A stretch of 64,000 nt of DNA from Skermanella stibiiresistens SB22 (lineage in GTDB: Bacteria; Pseudomonadota; Alphaproteobacteria; Azospirillales; Azospirillaceae): NCBI RefSeq assembly GCF_000576635.1, contig NZ_AVFL01000002.1, positions 62,001 through 126,000 on the forward strand, written 5' to 3'. Position numbers and translations under genes: made by a program. How positions within the stretch are numbered: position 1 is the stretch's first letter; each line of letters opens with the position of its first letter. The notes beneath the pieces are model-generated. The model was not told where the DNA came from. It saw only the letters and a list, made by a program, of their open reading frames with translations, and did not search any database. This document shows, piece after piece, positions 37,574 to 46,280 of this stretch.

Positions 37574-38148
37574 GCGGCCGCCCCATCGCCATCGGATAGG
37601 GAGGCGTTGTCCTGGGGTTCGATGATCTCGACCACGACGAAGCCCAGGCTGAGCGGGAAGCGGCTGTCAAGGAACGATTTGGCCTCCGGTATTCCCGGTG
37701 CCCAAACGTCGACGTGCTGCGCCCGCGCCCAGCTGGCGTCCAGCTGCGGGTGGACCCGGGCCTCGCGATGGGCGGTCTGGACATGGCGGTTGATCATGAC
37801 CGCGCGGAACAGCCGCCAGCCGGGACGACGATGGCCGATGATCCGGATCAGCTCCTCGTCGCGGCGGTTCAGTTCGGCGATCTTCGACTGGCGCTGCTCG
37901 ACGTCGCGCTCCATCTTGCGGCGGTGCGCTTCCGCTTGCGCCATTGCGACCCGCAGTCGCGTGCGGCGGTGATCCAAGCCCGAGAGCATCGGCGCGCACC
38001 GCCTCAGCTTGGTTCGGAGCGAGGTCGCGGCGGTGCCGGTCACGATGATCCTGGCGACGACCTCGCCGCCGACCCGGGCCGCCAGAAAGCCGATGAAGCC
38101 CGCGAGGGCGGCGAACAGGACGTCCGCGACGATCTCGACCGCCGACAT
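37570..38148 (-). CDS. Unknown membrane-anchored coiled-coil protein (paralogue 2)
   Basis: A 192-residue protein with an N-terminal membrane segment (about 5-27), a Arg/Glu/Gln-rich coiled coil (about 55-105) and a C-terminal domain containing VDVWAPG and RFPLSLGFVVVEII. These last blocks align by eye with the neighbouring gene product. The ATG at 38148 is chosen because it starts the membrane helix cleanly; a TTG 14 codons earlier is possible. Function unknown; membrane-linked envelope or secretion roles would be speculation. Confidence 0.62.
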   Translation of the reverse strand: MSAVEIVADVLFAALAGFIGFLAARVGGEVVARIIVTGTAATSLRTKLRRCAPMLSGLDHRRTRLRVAMAQAEAHRRKMERDVEQRQSKIAELNRRDEELIRIIGHRRPGWRLFRAVMINRHVQTAHREARVHPQLDASWARAQHVDVWAPGIPEAKSFLDSRFPLSLGFVVVEIIEPQDNASLSDGDGAAA

Positions 38149-38427
38149 GGCCGAAGCACCATTGCTTTGAAAGAATGAATTCGGTTTCAATGAGAACCAT
38201 GCCGCACCGCGTCATGGTTCACGGGGCGGACTATGGAGGGGGCGCGCCAAATCGGCAATACCGGATAGAAGCTTCCCATTGCCGCGGGGACCGCTTGACG
38301 CCTTTGAAACCATTTCGTCACGCCGAGGGGGGACTGGACCGATGAAAGCTGTTGCGTGGCGGCGTCTCATCGCCCATGTCACACCTTCGCGACCGCGTGA
38401 CCCCCATATCCGACCAATAGAGACCAA

Positions 38428-39744
38428 ATGACCCCCGGCGCCCGCCTGCAAGCCGCCATCGAACTCCTCGACGAGGTCGAGGTGACCCCGCGTCCGGCGG
38501 ACGCCGTGATCAGCGCGTTCTTCCGTGCCCGCCGGTTCATCGGCGCCAAGGACCGCGCCGCCGTGGCCGAAACGGTCTACGGCGTGCTGCGCCGGCATGC
38601 CCGGCTGCGTTGGTGGTTCCAGCACGCCGGTGGCTTCCCGATCACGGCGCGGACCTTGCTGATCGCCGACCAGATCCTAGCCCAGGGACGGCCCGCCGAC
38701 CATCTGGACAAGCTGTTCAGCGGCGGCAGGTTCGCGCCCGAGCAGTTCAGCCAGAACGAGATCCGCTTGGCGAACAAGCTGGAGGGCCACACGCTCGACC
38801 ACCCCGACATGCCCGACGATGTCGCTGTCGAGTGTCCCGAATGGGCGTCCGGTCTGCTGCGCGAGTTCTACGGCGACCGCTTCGTGACCGAACTGGCCGC
38901 GTTGCTGGACCCGGCTCCGCTCGACCTTAGGACCAACACCGTCAAGGGCGACCGCGACGCCGCCATCGCCGCCTTGGCCGCTGGCGGGATCGAGGGTGAG
39001 GTGACGCGCTGGTCGCCGTTCGGTATCCGGGTCCATGGCCGGCCGCCGCTGGCCTCGACCGACGCGTTCAAGAACGGCCTGATCGAGATCCAGGACGAGG
39101 GCTCCCAGCTGATCGGGCTGCTGACCGACGCCCAGCCGGGCCATCAGGTGGTCGATTTCTGCTCCGGCGCCGGCGGCAAGGCGCTGGCCATCGCGGCGGG
39201 CATGAACAACAAGGGCCGGCTGGTCGCGTGCGACGTGCTGGAGAAGCGGCTGAAGCGGGCGGCGGAACGGCTGCGTCGCGCGGGTCTGCACAATGTCGAG
39301 ACGCGGCCCCTGAGCAGCGAGCGCGATCCCTGGGTCAAGCGCCACAAGGGCAAGTTCGACCGGGTGCTGGTGGACGCGCCCTGCACGGGTACGGGAACGT
39401 GGCGGCGTAACCCCGACAGCCGCTGGCGGCTGCTAGGGCCGGGGCTGGAGGAGTTGCTGAAGCTTCAGCACAGCATCCTCGATTCGGCATCGCGGTTGGT
39501 CAAGCCGGGTGGACGGTTGATCTTCGCCACCTGCTCGCTGCTGCCGCAGGAGAACGAGCACCAGATCGACGCCTTCCTGGCGGCGCATCCCGACTTCACG
39601 GTCAAGCCGGTGGACGAGCTGTGGCCGACGGCGGTCGGGACCGCCAGTCCGGGCACCGGGAACTACATGCGGCTTTCGCCCGCCCGTCATGGCACCGACG
39701 GCTTCTTCGCCGCCGTGCTGGAGCGCGGGAGTGCCATGGAATGA
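38428..39744 (+). CDS. RsmB/NOP-family RNA (cytosine-5) methyltransferase
   Basis: A 438-residue RNA methyltransferase. It has the N-terminal helical NusB-like region (about 1-125), then the SAM-binding VVDFCSGAGGKALAIA, motif IV DAPCTGTGTWRR and motif VI ATCSLLPQENE with the nucleophilic Cys. Family members methylate cytosines in 16S rRNA or tRNA. It sits between guaB and guaA, an arrangement I associate with alphaproteobacteria. Its stop overlaps the first GNAT start as ATGA. The exact target site cannot be told from sequence. Confidence 0.88.
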   Translation: MTPGARLQAAIELLDEVEVTPRPADAVISAFFRARRFIGAKDRAAVAETVYGVLRRHARLRWWFQHAGGFPITARTLLIADQILAQGRPADHLDKLFSGGRFAPEQFSQNEIRLANKLEGHTLDHPDMPDDVAVECPEWASGLLREFYGDRFVTELAALLDPAPLDLRTNTVKGDRDAAIAALAAGGIEGEVTRWSPFGIRVHGRPPLASTDAFKNGLIEIQDEGSQLIGLLTDAQPGHQVVDFCSGAGGKALAIAAGMNNKGRLVACDVLEKRLKRAAERLRRAGLHNVETRPLSSERDPWVKRHKGKFDRVLVDAPCTGTGTWRRNPDSRWRLLGPGLEELLKLQHSILDSASRLVKPGGRLIFATCSLLPQENEHQIDAFLAAHPDFTVKPVDELWPTAVGTASPGTGNYMRLSPARHGTDGFFAAVLERGSAME

Positions 39745-40301
39745 CGGGGCGCATCCGGCGCGCGCGGCTGGATGACGCGGCGGCCATCGCCTATGTCCAT
39801 GTAATGGGCTGGCGCGAGACCTATCCCGGGATCGTCCCGGCGCGCACGCTGGCGACCATGGATGTCTTCAGCCGCACGCGATACTGGGCGCAGGTGCTGG
39901 ACAACAAGCGCAACCGGATCGACGTGTTCGTGGCGGAGATGCCGGTGGATGGCGAGGACCGGGTCGTCGGATTCGGCGTCACCGGCCCCGAGCAGGTCGG
40001 CCTGACCGAATATTCCGGTGAGTTCCACGCGCTCTATGTGTTGAAGGTCGGGCAGGGGCGGGGGCTGGGCGCCAGGATGATGGCGGCCATGGCGTCGGCC
40101 TTGATCCAGCGCGGCATGAACGCCTCCACCGTCTGGGCCTTGCGGGACAATTGGCCCGCAAGGCGTTTCTATGAGAAGATGGGTGGATTGCTGGTCAGCG
40201 AGCGTCCGCTCATGTTCGATGGCACGCGGGTGATGGAAGTGGCCTATGGCTGGGACGATGTGGCGCCGATCGCGCGCCGGAGCGAGGAGGCATGGCGCTG
40301 A
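39741..40301 (+). CDS. GNAT-family N-acetyltransferase (tandem copy 1)
   Basis: A 186-residue acetyltransferase. The IRRARLDDAAAIAYVHVMGWRETYPGIVP opening and the acetyl-CoA loop GQGRGLGARMMAAMA (about 110-124) are clear, as is the NWPARRFYEKMGG block. It is coupled to the methyltransferase gene by a 4-base overlap and overlaps the next GNAT by 10 bases. The two GNATs resemble each other throughout, suggesting tandem duplication. Substrate unknown. Confidence 0.85.
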   Translation: MTGRIRRARLDDAAAIAYVHVMGWRETYPGIVPARTLATMDVFSRTRYWAQVLDNKRNRIDVFVAEMPVDGEDRVVGFGVTGPEQVGLTEYSGEFHALYVLKVGQGRGLGARMMAAMASALIQRGMNASTVWALRDNWPARRFYEKMGGLLVSERPLMFDGTRVMEVAYGWDDVAPIARRSEEAWR

Positions 40302-40840
40302 TCCGCCGCGCCCGCGTCGAGGACGCCGCGGGCATCGCCGCGACCCATGTCGACAGCTGGCGCACGACGTATCCGGACATGGTGCCTGACAGCTATCTGC
40401 TGGGCATGTCGGAATCCGCCTACACGCGGCGCTGGAGCGCCATCCTGGCCGACCGCGCGCGCATCCACGGCAGCTTCGTGGCGGTCGAGCCGCCCATCGG
40501 AGTCGTGGGGTTCGCGTCCTGCGGCGCGCAGCGGACCGGTTTGGAAGGCTATGGTGGTGAGTTCTACGCGCTCTACCTGTACGATCACGCGCAGAACCGG
40601 GGAATCGGCCGGCACCTGATGGCCGCCATGGCGACCGAATTGATGAACTATGGCATGAACTCGGCCGTCGTCTGGGTCTTGGCCGTCAATCCCTCGCGCT
40701 GGTTCTATGAAAGACTGGGCGGCCGCAGGCTGGCGGAGAAGATCGCCGACTTCGCGGGAGCCGAACTGACCGAAGTCGCCTATGGCTGGCGCGACCTCGC
40801 CCCACTGGCGCGCTTGTCGGCGGACCCTCCGGTGCGCTAA
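40292..40840 (+). CDS. GNAT-family N-acetyltransferase (tandem copy 2)
   Basis: A 182-residue acetyltransferase with the same layout as its upstream neighbour: [14 protein letters not shown] near the N-terminus, the [13 protein letters not shown] acetyl-CoA loop, RWFYERLGG and the shared C-terminal [15 protein letters not shown]. It overlaps the upstream gene by 10 bases and ends 40 bases before guaA. Substrate unknown. Confidence 0.85.
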   Translation: MALIRRARVEDAAGIAATHVDSWRTTYPDMVPDSYLLGMSESAYTRRWSAILADRARIHGSFVAVEPPIGVVGFASCGAQRTGLEGYGGEFYALYLYDHAQNRGIGRHLMAAMATELMNYGMNSAVVWVLAVNPSRWFYERLGGRRLAEKIADFAGAELTEVAYGWRDLAPLARLSADPPVR

Positions 40841-40880
40841 CACACGACCTGACATCCAGCTAAGCTTGAAGCGAGTAGAA

Positions 40881-42452
40881 ATGACCGCGCCCCTCTCGAC
40901 CGACCTGACCGCCGATCGCGTTCTCATCCTGGATTTCGGCTCCCAGGTGACTCAGCTGATCGCGCGCCGGCTGCGCGAGAGCGGCGTCTATTGCGAGATC
41001 CACCCCTTCGCCATGACGGGCGGAAAGGTCAAGGATTTCGGCGCCAAGGCCATCATCCTGTCCGGCAGCCCGGCCTTCATCTCGCAGGAGAACTCGCCGC
41101 GAGCACCCCAGGAGGTGTTCGAGCAGGGCGTGCCGGTCCTCGGCATCTGCTACGGCCAGCATGTCATGTGCGCCCAGTTGGGCGGCGAGGTGACCGGGTC
41201 CGACCACCGCGAATACGGCCGCGCCTTCGTCGACATCAAGGAGCCCTGCGCCCTGTTCGAGGGCTTGTGGGAGCTGGGCGCCCGCGAGCAGGTCTGGATG
41301 AGCCATGGCGACCGCGTGACCAAGCTGCCCGAGGGCTTCCGCGTCGTCGGCCAGAGCGAGGGTGCCCCCTTCGCCGTGATCGCCGACGACACCCGGCATT
41401 TCTACGGCGTGCAGTTCCACCCCGAGGTGGTCCACACGCCGCACGGCGCGCAGCTTCTCAAGAACTTCACCCACCATGTCGCCGGATGCCGCGGCGAGTG
41501 GACCATGGCCGCCTTCCGTGACGAGGAGATCGCCCGCATCCGCGCCAAGGTCGGCCAGGGCAAGGTGATCTGCGGCTTGTCGGGCGGCGTGGACAGTTCG
41601 GTGGCGGCGGTGCTGCTGCACGAGGCGATCGGCGACCAGCTGACCTGCATCTTCGTGGACACCGGACTGATGCGGTCCGGCGAGGCCGACCAGGTCGTCA
41701 CCCTGTTCCGCGACCACTACAACATCCCGCTGATCCACCGCGACGCGTCGGACCTGTTCCTGGGCAAGCTGGCGGGTGTGACCGACCCCGAGCAAAAGCG
41801 GAAGATCATCGGCGGGCTGTTCATCGACGTGTTCGACGAGGAGGCCCACAAGATCGGCGGCGCCGAGTTCCTGGCGCAGGGCACGCTGTACCCCGACGTG
41901 ATCGAGAGCGTGTCGGTGTCGGGCGCCGGCATGACCATCAAGTCGCACCACAACGTCGGCGGCCTGCCCGCCCGAATGAAGCTGAAGCTGGTCGAGCCGC
42001 TGCGTGAGCTGTTCAAGGACGAGGTCCGCCGCCTGGGCCGTGAGTTGGGCCTGCCGGAGAGCTTCATCGGCCGCCATCCGTTCCCCGGTCCCGGCCTCGC
42101 GATCCGCATCCCCGGCGACATCACCCCGGAGAAGCTGGCGATCCTCCGCAAGGCCGACACGATCTACCTGGAGGAAATCCGCAACGCCGGCCTCTACGAC
42201 GCAATCTGGCAGGCCTTCGCCGTTCTGCTGCCCGTCCGCACCGTCGGCGTGATGGGCGACGAGCGCACCTACGACTACGCCTGCGCGCTCCGCGCCGTGA
42301 CCTCGGTGGACGGCATGACGGCCGATTACTACCCCTTCGACCACGAGTTCCTGGGCCGTGTCGCGACCCGGATCATCAACGAGGTGCGCGGCATCAACCG
42401 GGTGACCTACGACATCACGTCAAAGCCGCCCGGCACGATCGAGTGGGAGTGA
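40881..42452 (+). CDS. guaA: GMP synthase (glutamine-hydrolysing)
   Basis: A 523-residue bifunctional enzyme converting XMP to GMP. The N-terminal glutamine amidotransferase has Cys90 in VLGICYGQH and the His/Glu pair in [12 protein letters not shown]. The ATP pyrophosphatase domain has the P-loop [10 protein letters not shown] and the C-terminal dimerisation domain ends in the usual KPPGTIEWE. Length is normal. A long antisense frame covers nearly the whole gene but is a compositional shadow. Confidence 0.97.
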   Translation: MTAPLSTDLTADRVLILDFGSQVTQLIARRLRESGVYCEIHPFAMTGGKVKDFGAKAIILSGSPAFISQENSPRAPQEVFEQGVPVLGICYGQHVMCAQLGGEVTGSDHREYGRAFVDIKEPCALFEGLWELGAREQVWMSHGDRVTKLPEGFRVVGQSEGAPFAVIADDTRHFYGVQFHPEVVHTPHGAQLLKNFTHHVAGCRGEWTMAAFRDEEIARIRAKVGQGKVICGLSGGVDSSVAAVLLHEAIGDQLTCIFVDTGLMRSGEADQVVTLFRDHYNIPLIHRDASDLFLGKLAGVTDPEQKRKIIGGLFIDVFDEEAHKIGGAEFLAQGTLYPDVIESVSVSGAGMTIKSHHNVGGLPARMKLKLVEPLRELFKDEVRRLGRELGLPESFIGRHPFPGPGLAIRIPGDITPEKLAILRKADTIYLEEIRNAGLYDAIWQAFAVLLPVRTVGVMGDERTYDYACALRAVTSVDGMTADYYPFDHEFLGRVATRIINEVRGINRVTYDITSKPPGTIEWE

Positions 42453-42761
42453 TTTTTAGCCATCGCGGCGGTGTTCCTCCGCTCACGAAAAACCGCCACT
42501 GATCACGGGTAAGTGTCGTCTGATTGCCGCAACGATCGCTGGCTGATCCCTGCGGTCGGGGTGGGGATGCGGCGGTGATGTTCCAGGGCGGTCGGTCGGC
42601 GGTTCGGACGATCGTTCTTCCAGTCCAACAGTGCCGGAAGGCCAGCCAGATGAAGGCACGGTCAACAGGATGGCCAACTATGCATTCCGGCTGTAGCACC
42701 ACTCCGTGTCCCATGATGTTTCCGGCCATTGGCCGTACATTCAAACACAAAGGAGACCAAG
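42453..42761. other. Gene-free region after guaA with a short palindrome before a truncated antitoxin gene
   Basis: No gene is supported; the frames here lack starts and family resemblance. The palindrome CGGCC-ATT-GGCCG (42723-42735) precedes the truncated DUF1778 gene and could be a former antitoxin operator. No terminator with a U-tract was seen after guaA. Confidence 0.35.
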
Positions 42762-42950
42762 ATGGCCGAACCTGTGACCCATGGCTCTCGCGGTCGGGTT
42801 CGTGGCGAGCGTCTCGAGACGCGGGTCACTGCCGAACAGAAAAACCCGATTGAGCGCGCCGCGATCGTGTCCCTGGACGTGGTGGGGCAGCCGGATCAGT
42901 TCGGCGGCACTCTTCGTCGTCTGACCGGTCGGATAATTGGCCGGTCATGA
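42762..42950 (+). pseudogene. Truncated DUF1778 (TacA-like) antitoxin gene
   Basis: The frame has a strong AAAGGAGA ribosome site and begins MAEPVTHGSRGRVRGERL, then RVTAEQKNPIERAAIVS, which matches the N-terminal ribbon-helix-helix part of DUF1778 antitoxins. After about residue 37 the sequence departs from the family and stops at 62 residues, where about 90-100 are expected. The usual GNAT toxin partner (TacT) is absent downstream. The junction lies near base 42873. I read it as a decayed toxin-antitoxin locus. Confidence 0.6.
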
Positions 42951-43595
42951 GGTGTATGAGGGTGTCATCGTCGCCCAGTGTCGCGATCGGCGAAAGCTTT
43001 GTCCAACGGGTGATTGCGCGCCCAGCATCGTCGCCAACAGCAGCGACAGCTTTGAACGGTATGTCTTGATTCCTCCAAGCGAGTGTTGCTCAAATATGGC
43101 TTGGATAGAATTCACTAGACGGAGCATACCGGTCACCAGACTTTTCCTAGCCCATCGAAGGGAGATGGCGGATCACTCACCTACTTGGCATGTCAAATGT
43201 CATCATCTGGTGCTAATATTTGCATAAAAAGATAAATATTAGTTTTCCTGTATTGTCTAAATATTCACCTAAGAAATAATTTTAAATGAATGAGAAACGT
43301 CTTAGCTGGAGTATAAAAATTCTCCTAATAATGAATGCTATCCTCGCAGGAAATGTACCGTCCGACTCCATGGCCACGAGTCCCGACAGAACCTCATCCA
43401 CGAAGGCATCGACGTCGGCGAAGGCGTCCCTGGATGATGTCGAAGTCTTGGCGGTTCTGACGGCGGTACCCATATCCTGCTGGCTCGGCGACTGTGGCCG
43501 ACGGCTCCTGGCATAGCCCGTCAACCTCACGCATGTCAGCTCTCTTTCAGCTCAAAGTAGCATCCCGGTCAGCATAGGGCGACACGTCCCGCCTG

Positions 43596-43665
43596 CGAAC
43601 AGGTTCTCAACCTTGTAGCGGGCTTTCGGGATCTTGTAACGACGCGGTTCATTCGCCTTGCACGG
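43596..43665 (-). pseudogene. Fragment of an IS5-family-like transposase
   Basis: Read on the minus strand this stretch encodes KANEPRRYKIPKARYKVENLF, close to the part of IS5-family transposases just before the conserved YKxRxKxEnmF block. Flanking frames are interrupted, and the fragment is only about 24 codons, so it is a remnant at most. Assignment is by eye. Confidence 0.35.
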
Positions 43666-43912
43666 CATCAGGGTCCTCGGGGGACAGCGGCGGGCATTCT
43701 CCATATCTATCCGCCTGCCGCTGCGTCAGCCCCCACAGCGGTTTTCGCACCAAGATCGACCTCCGGGACATCCGCGCGAAGGCGAACATAGATCGACTGT
43801 CTTCCAAACAGCCGAATTTTGGACCGGTTGCGGAGGTGCGCGTTTTTTCGCCACCAAAAGAGATCGGGTCCTCGTGTGCGTGGTGGAGGATACTCGATTA
43901 CTCTGATCTGTG

Positions 43913-43934
43913 GTGCTTACCAAAGGGTAAGTAC
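43913..43934 (+). promoter_or_regulatory. Operator-like palindrome upstream of the NTF2-like gene
   Basis: GTGCTTACC-AAAG-GGTAAGTAC has 9-base arms with one mismatch and a 4-base centre. It lies 75 bases before the ATG at 44009. The same CTTACCAAA.GGT core occurs ahead of hxlR at 45338-45350, so a shared HxlR-type regulator is proposed. Confidence 0.5.
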
Positions 43935-44008
43935 TGGACTCACTAATCACGGGACTATAAATGTTGGAGCGTGCTGCGCTTCAGCGCGGAGGAACCAAGG
44001 GGAATTAC

Positions 44009-44512
44009 ATGGCTGTTTTCCATCGGCGCTCGATCTTGACCGGCCTCGGCACGCTCGCGGCAATGCCTCTAGTGCAGCGGGCACACGCGCAGGCGCCTGT
44101 GCTGCCGACGAACGAAGCGGTTATCAGAGAACTATACCTGGTCGCTGAGGCGACGAGCCTCAATGCAGACAGGTTTGTTTCTCTTTTCGCGGACGATGGA
44201 TACTTTCTTGACATGTCGTCAGGACAGAAATGGATCGGTCAAGAGGTTCGTGAACCAGTCACGGGGCTAATCTCAGCCTACCCCGACATGCATCGTGAGT
44301 TGCTGAGCTTCTACTCCACCTCTGACGATGTGGTCGTGGTCGAGCTCAAGCTGCAAGGCACCCATGGGGGTGATCTTCCCCTTCCCGGCGGTATCCTCCG
44401 CGCCACGGGTAGAAAGTTCGATGTGCCGTGCTGCGATGTGTGGCACCTCAGGGACGGCAAGGTAAAGTCGTTCCATTGCTATAATAACCTTGTCGGCTCG
44501 CTGAAAAGCTAA
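44009..44512 (+). CDS. NTF2/SnoaL-like protein with export signal
   Basis: A 167-residue protein with a signal peptide (residues 1-29; HRRSILTGLGTLAAMP, resembling a twin-arginine signal, then AHAQA). The body has the SnoaL-like pattern: an NADRFVSLFADDGYFLD helix-strand start, GQKWIGQEV, and a C-terminal DVWHLRDGKVKSFHCY strand pair. AAGGGGA precedes the ATG at 44009. It is the only intact gene in the decayed patch. Enzymatic activity cannot be assigned. Confidence 0.7.
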   Translation: MAVFHRRSILTGLGTLAAMPLVQRAHAQAPVLPTNEAVIRELYLVAEATSLNADRFVSLFADDGYFLDMSSGQKWIGQEVREPVTGLISAYPDMHRELLSFYSTSDDVVVVELKLQGTHGGDLPLPGGILRATGRKFDVPCCDVWHLRDGKVKSFHCYNNLVGSLKS

Positions 44513-44535
44513 GCACTCCCAGGGTCCACACTCAA

Positions 44536-44787
44536 TCATAGACAGTATGCCACAATGGTTGCGATGGCGAGGTTTGCCTCGTGGTTTCTGGCGAGTTTGT
44601 CGTAGCGGTTGGCGACGCGGCGAAAATCCTTCCATCGGCATCCGCTCTTCGGTACGTGAATGATGCCGCTGATGATGCGGCGGTCATCAACCCGGCGGGC
44701 ACCGGGCTGGTTCTTCGGAAGGTGCGGTTCGATCACCGGCCATGCGGCATTGTCCAGCCAGAACAAGCTCCTCAATGTCACCTCCAA
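44536..44787 (-). pseudogene. Internally deleted IS5-family transposase
   Basis: The 83-codon frame joins the family N-terminus (LFWLDNAAWPVIEPHLPKNQ, then RRVDDRRIISGIIHV and GCRWKD) directly to the family C-terminus (FRRVANRYDKLARN then AIVAYCL-like end). The junction is near 44626-44631 at a Lys-Asp pair that both parts normally carry. Most of the catalytic core, including the DDE residues, is gone, leaving about a third of the usual length. Clean terminal inverted repeats were not identified. It separates the NTF2-like gene from hxlR. Confidence 0.75.
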
Positions 44788-44953
44788 GGCTCCTATAACG
44801 CCTTGGAATCACAGTCACACTTTCACATGAAGTGGTTGATCGGATTTTCGCCCCAGTGTCGGGAGTATTGATCAGAGCCCCGGTGTTGAGCGGTAATCGC
44901 TTAAGTGCATCGGTCATGCGCCACTGGACAAGTGCTCACCCAAAGCTCCGCGC

Positions 44954-45328
44954 TCAATCCCGCGCACGCCGCCAGCCATCCCGCTGGGCGTAGACGCGCG
45001 CGACCTCGTCCATATTGTCCGTACCCCAAACGCAGAGCGGGGCGAGGGCTTCGGCGAGGCTGCGGCCAAGGGGGGTGAGCGTGTAGTCGACCCGCGGCGG
45101 CACTTCCTTGTAGTCGGTCCGCTTCACGATCTCGTCGGCCTCCAGCTCTTTCAGCTGCTGGATCAGCATCTTGTCGCTGACGCCGCGGACCGACCGCTTC
45201 AACTCGCCGTACCGGTTCGGCCCTTGCAGCAGGAAGTACACGATGAGCGGCTTCCACTTGCCTGAGATCACTCGGAGCGTGGCGTCCAAGCCGCAGGTGA
45301 AACCGGGAATGGGATCGGGCGTTTTCAT
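44954..45328 (-). CDS. HxlR-family transcriptional regulator
   Basis: A 124-residue winged-helix protein starting with PIPGFTCGLDATLRVISGKWKPLIVYFLLQGPNRYGELKR, the typical HxlR opening with a conserved Cys and the GKW motif, followed by SDKMLIQQLKELEADEIVKR as recognition helix region. It is divergent from an SDR gene across an 84-base gap with an operator-like dyad just ahead of its own start. HxlR proteins often sense quinones or aldehydes through the N-terminal Cys; that role is inferred. Confidence 0.88.
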   Translation of the reverse strand: MKTPDPIPGFTCGLDATLRVISGKWKPLIVYFLLQGPNRYGELKRSVRGVSDKMLIQQLKELEADEIVKRTDYKEVPPRVDYTLTPLGRSLAEALAPLCVWGTDNMDEVARVYAQRDGWRRARD

Positions 45329-45334
45329 AATTCT

Positions 45335-45369
45335 ATACTTACCAAAAGGTGCATACTTGTCAACAGGTG
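45335..45369. promoter_or_regulatory. Putative HxlR operator between hxlR and the SDR gene
   Basis: The motif ATACTTACC-AAAA-GGTGCATAC (45335-45356) begins 7 bases upstream of the hxlR start. ATACTT is repeated at 45353-45358, 18 bases on, giving a second half-site followed by GTCAACAGGT. The core matches the palindrome at 43913-43934. Placement between divergent genes suits autoregulation plus control of the SDR gene. Confidence 0.5.
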
Positions 45370-45412
45370 TGTGCTCTGCCAGCTCTAGGCCATGTCATCA
45401 AGGAGACGAGAC

Positions 45413-46147
45413 ATGAACAGACTGGAAAACAAGACGGCGGTGGTCACCGGTGGAGCCAGCGGGATCGGCTTCGCCACCGCCAAGCGCTTCATCGAGGAAG
45501 GCGCGTTCGTCTTCATCTTCGGCCGGCGGCAGGATGCGCTCGACAGGGCCGTGGCCAAGCTCGGCCCGAAGGCGCGGGCGGTGCGGGGCTCGGTCACCGA
45601 GATGGGCGATCTCGATCGGCTGTTCGACGCCGTCAAGAGCGAGCGCGGCACCCTCGACATCCTGTTCGCCAATGCCGGGACCGGTGACCTGGCGGCCTTG
45701 GGCGAGATCACGGCCGAGGAGTACGATCGCACCTTCGATAGCAATGTGAAAGGGACGCTCTTCACGGTGCAGAAGGGGCTGCCGCTGATGCGCGCCGGCG
45801 GGTCCATCATCCTCACCGGGTCGACGACGGGAGTGATGGGGACGCCCAAGTTCAGCGTCTACAGCGCCTCGAAGGCCGCGATCCGCAACTTCGCCCGAAG
45901 CTGGGCGCTCGATCTCGGCGGCACGGGCATCCGCGTCAACGTGCTTTCGCCGGGCCCGACACGGACGGAACTGGCGTTGGAGGTGGTGGGCGAGGAAGGC
46001 ATGAACGCCATCGGCGCCTCCACGCCGCTCGGGCGCATGGCCGATCCCGCCGAAACGGCCGCGGTCGCCGCCTTCCTGGCGTCCGATGACAGCAGCTTCA
46101 TGACTGGTGGCGAGGTTTTCGTCGACGGCGGCTTGGCTCAGGTCTGA
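45413..46147 (+). CDS. Short-chain dehydrogenase/reductase
   Basis: A 244-residue classical SDR. The cofactor loop is TGGASGIGFATAKRF, followed by ILFANAG and the catalytic Ser in ILTGSTTG with YSASK supplying Tyr and Lys. The C-terminal FMTGGEVFVDGGLAQV is typical. The ATG at 45413 is seven bases after AAGGAG. It is divergent from hxlR and probably under its control. Substrate unknown; many HxlR-linked SDRs act on reactive carbonyls. Confidence 0.9.
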   Translation: MNRLENKTAVVTGGASGIGFATAKRFIEEGAFVFIFGRRQDALDRAVAKLGPKARAVRGSVTEMGDLDRLFDAVKSERGTLDILFANAGTGDLAALGEITAEEYDRTFDSNVKGTLFTVQKGLPLMRAGGSIILTGSTTGVMGTPKFSVYSASKAAIRNFARSWALDLGGTGIRVNVLSPGPTRTELALEVVGEEGMNAIGASTPLGRMADPAETAAVAAFLASDDSSFMTGGEVFVDGGLAQV

Positions 46148-46280
46148 CATCGACATGCGGGATCGGAGAGCCGGCTGGATGGACGGAGCTTCGTCTTCCG
46201 TCCTGACGGCGGCTCCCGAGGCCTCTCCGTTTACCATACCCACCATTTCGACCCTCGCGTAAACAACACCGCAGGCGAGC

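Larger units (their letters stand above)
42951..44008. other. Decayed accessory region with AT-rich island and transposase fragments
   Basis: No intact gene is seen between the truncated antitoxin and the NTF2-like gene. Bases about 43150-43335 are strikingly AT-rich for this genome, with an inverted repeat CTAATATTT / AAATATTAG (43213-43221 and 43234-43242) followed by TTTT. On the minus strand, 43596-43665 reads as a short IS5-like transposase C-terminal fragment. Small frames here have stops, mixed codon use and no clear ribosome sites. Confidence 0.5.

Noticed and set aside
39741-40840. Tandem GNATs as TacT-type toxins paired with the DUF1778 remnant
   Set aside because: They lie 2 kb upstream across guaA, are coupled to the methyltransferase gene, and have the ordinary GNAT layout, not the TacT pattern.
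40860-42344. 494-codon open frame antisense to guaA
   Set aside because: It mirrors guaA codons almost end to end and reads as low-complexity Val/Gln/Arg/His sequence. guaA is certain, so this is a compositional shadow.
42945-43136. 63-codon minus-strand frame next to the truncated antitoxin
   Set aside because: No ribosome site, no family resemblance, lies in a decayed region.
43282-43530. 82-codon minus-strand frame with an MRLTGYAR start resembling a resolvase N-terminus
   Set aside because: The resemblance ends after about eight residues, no catalytic Ser context follows, and the frame runs into the AT-rich island.
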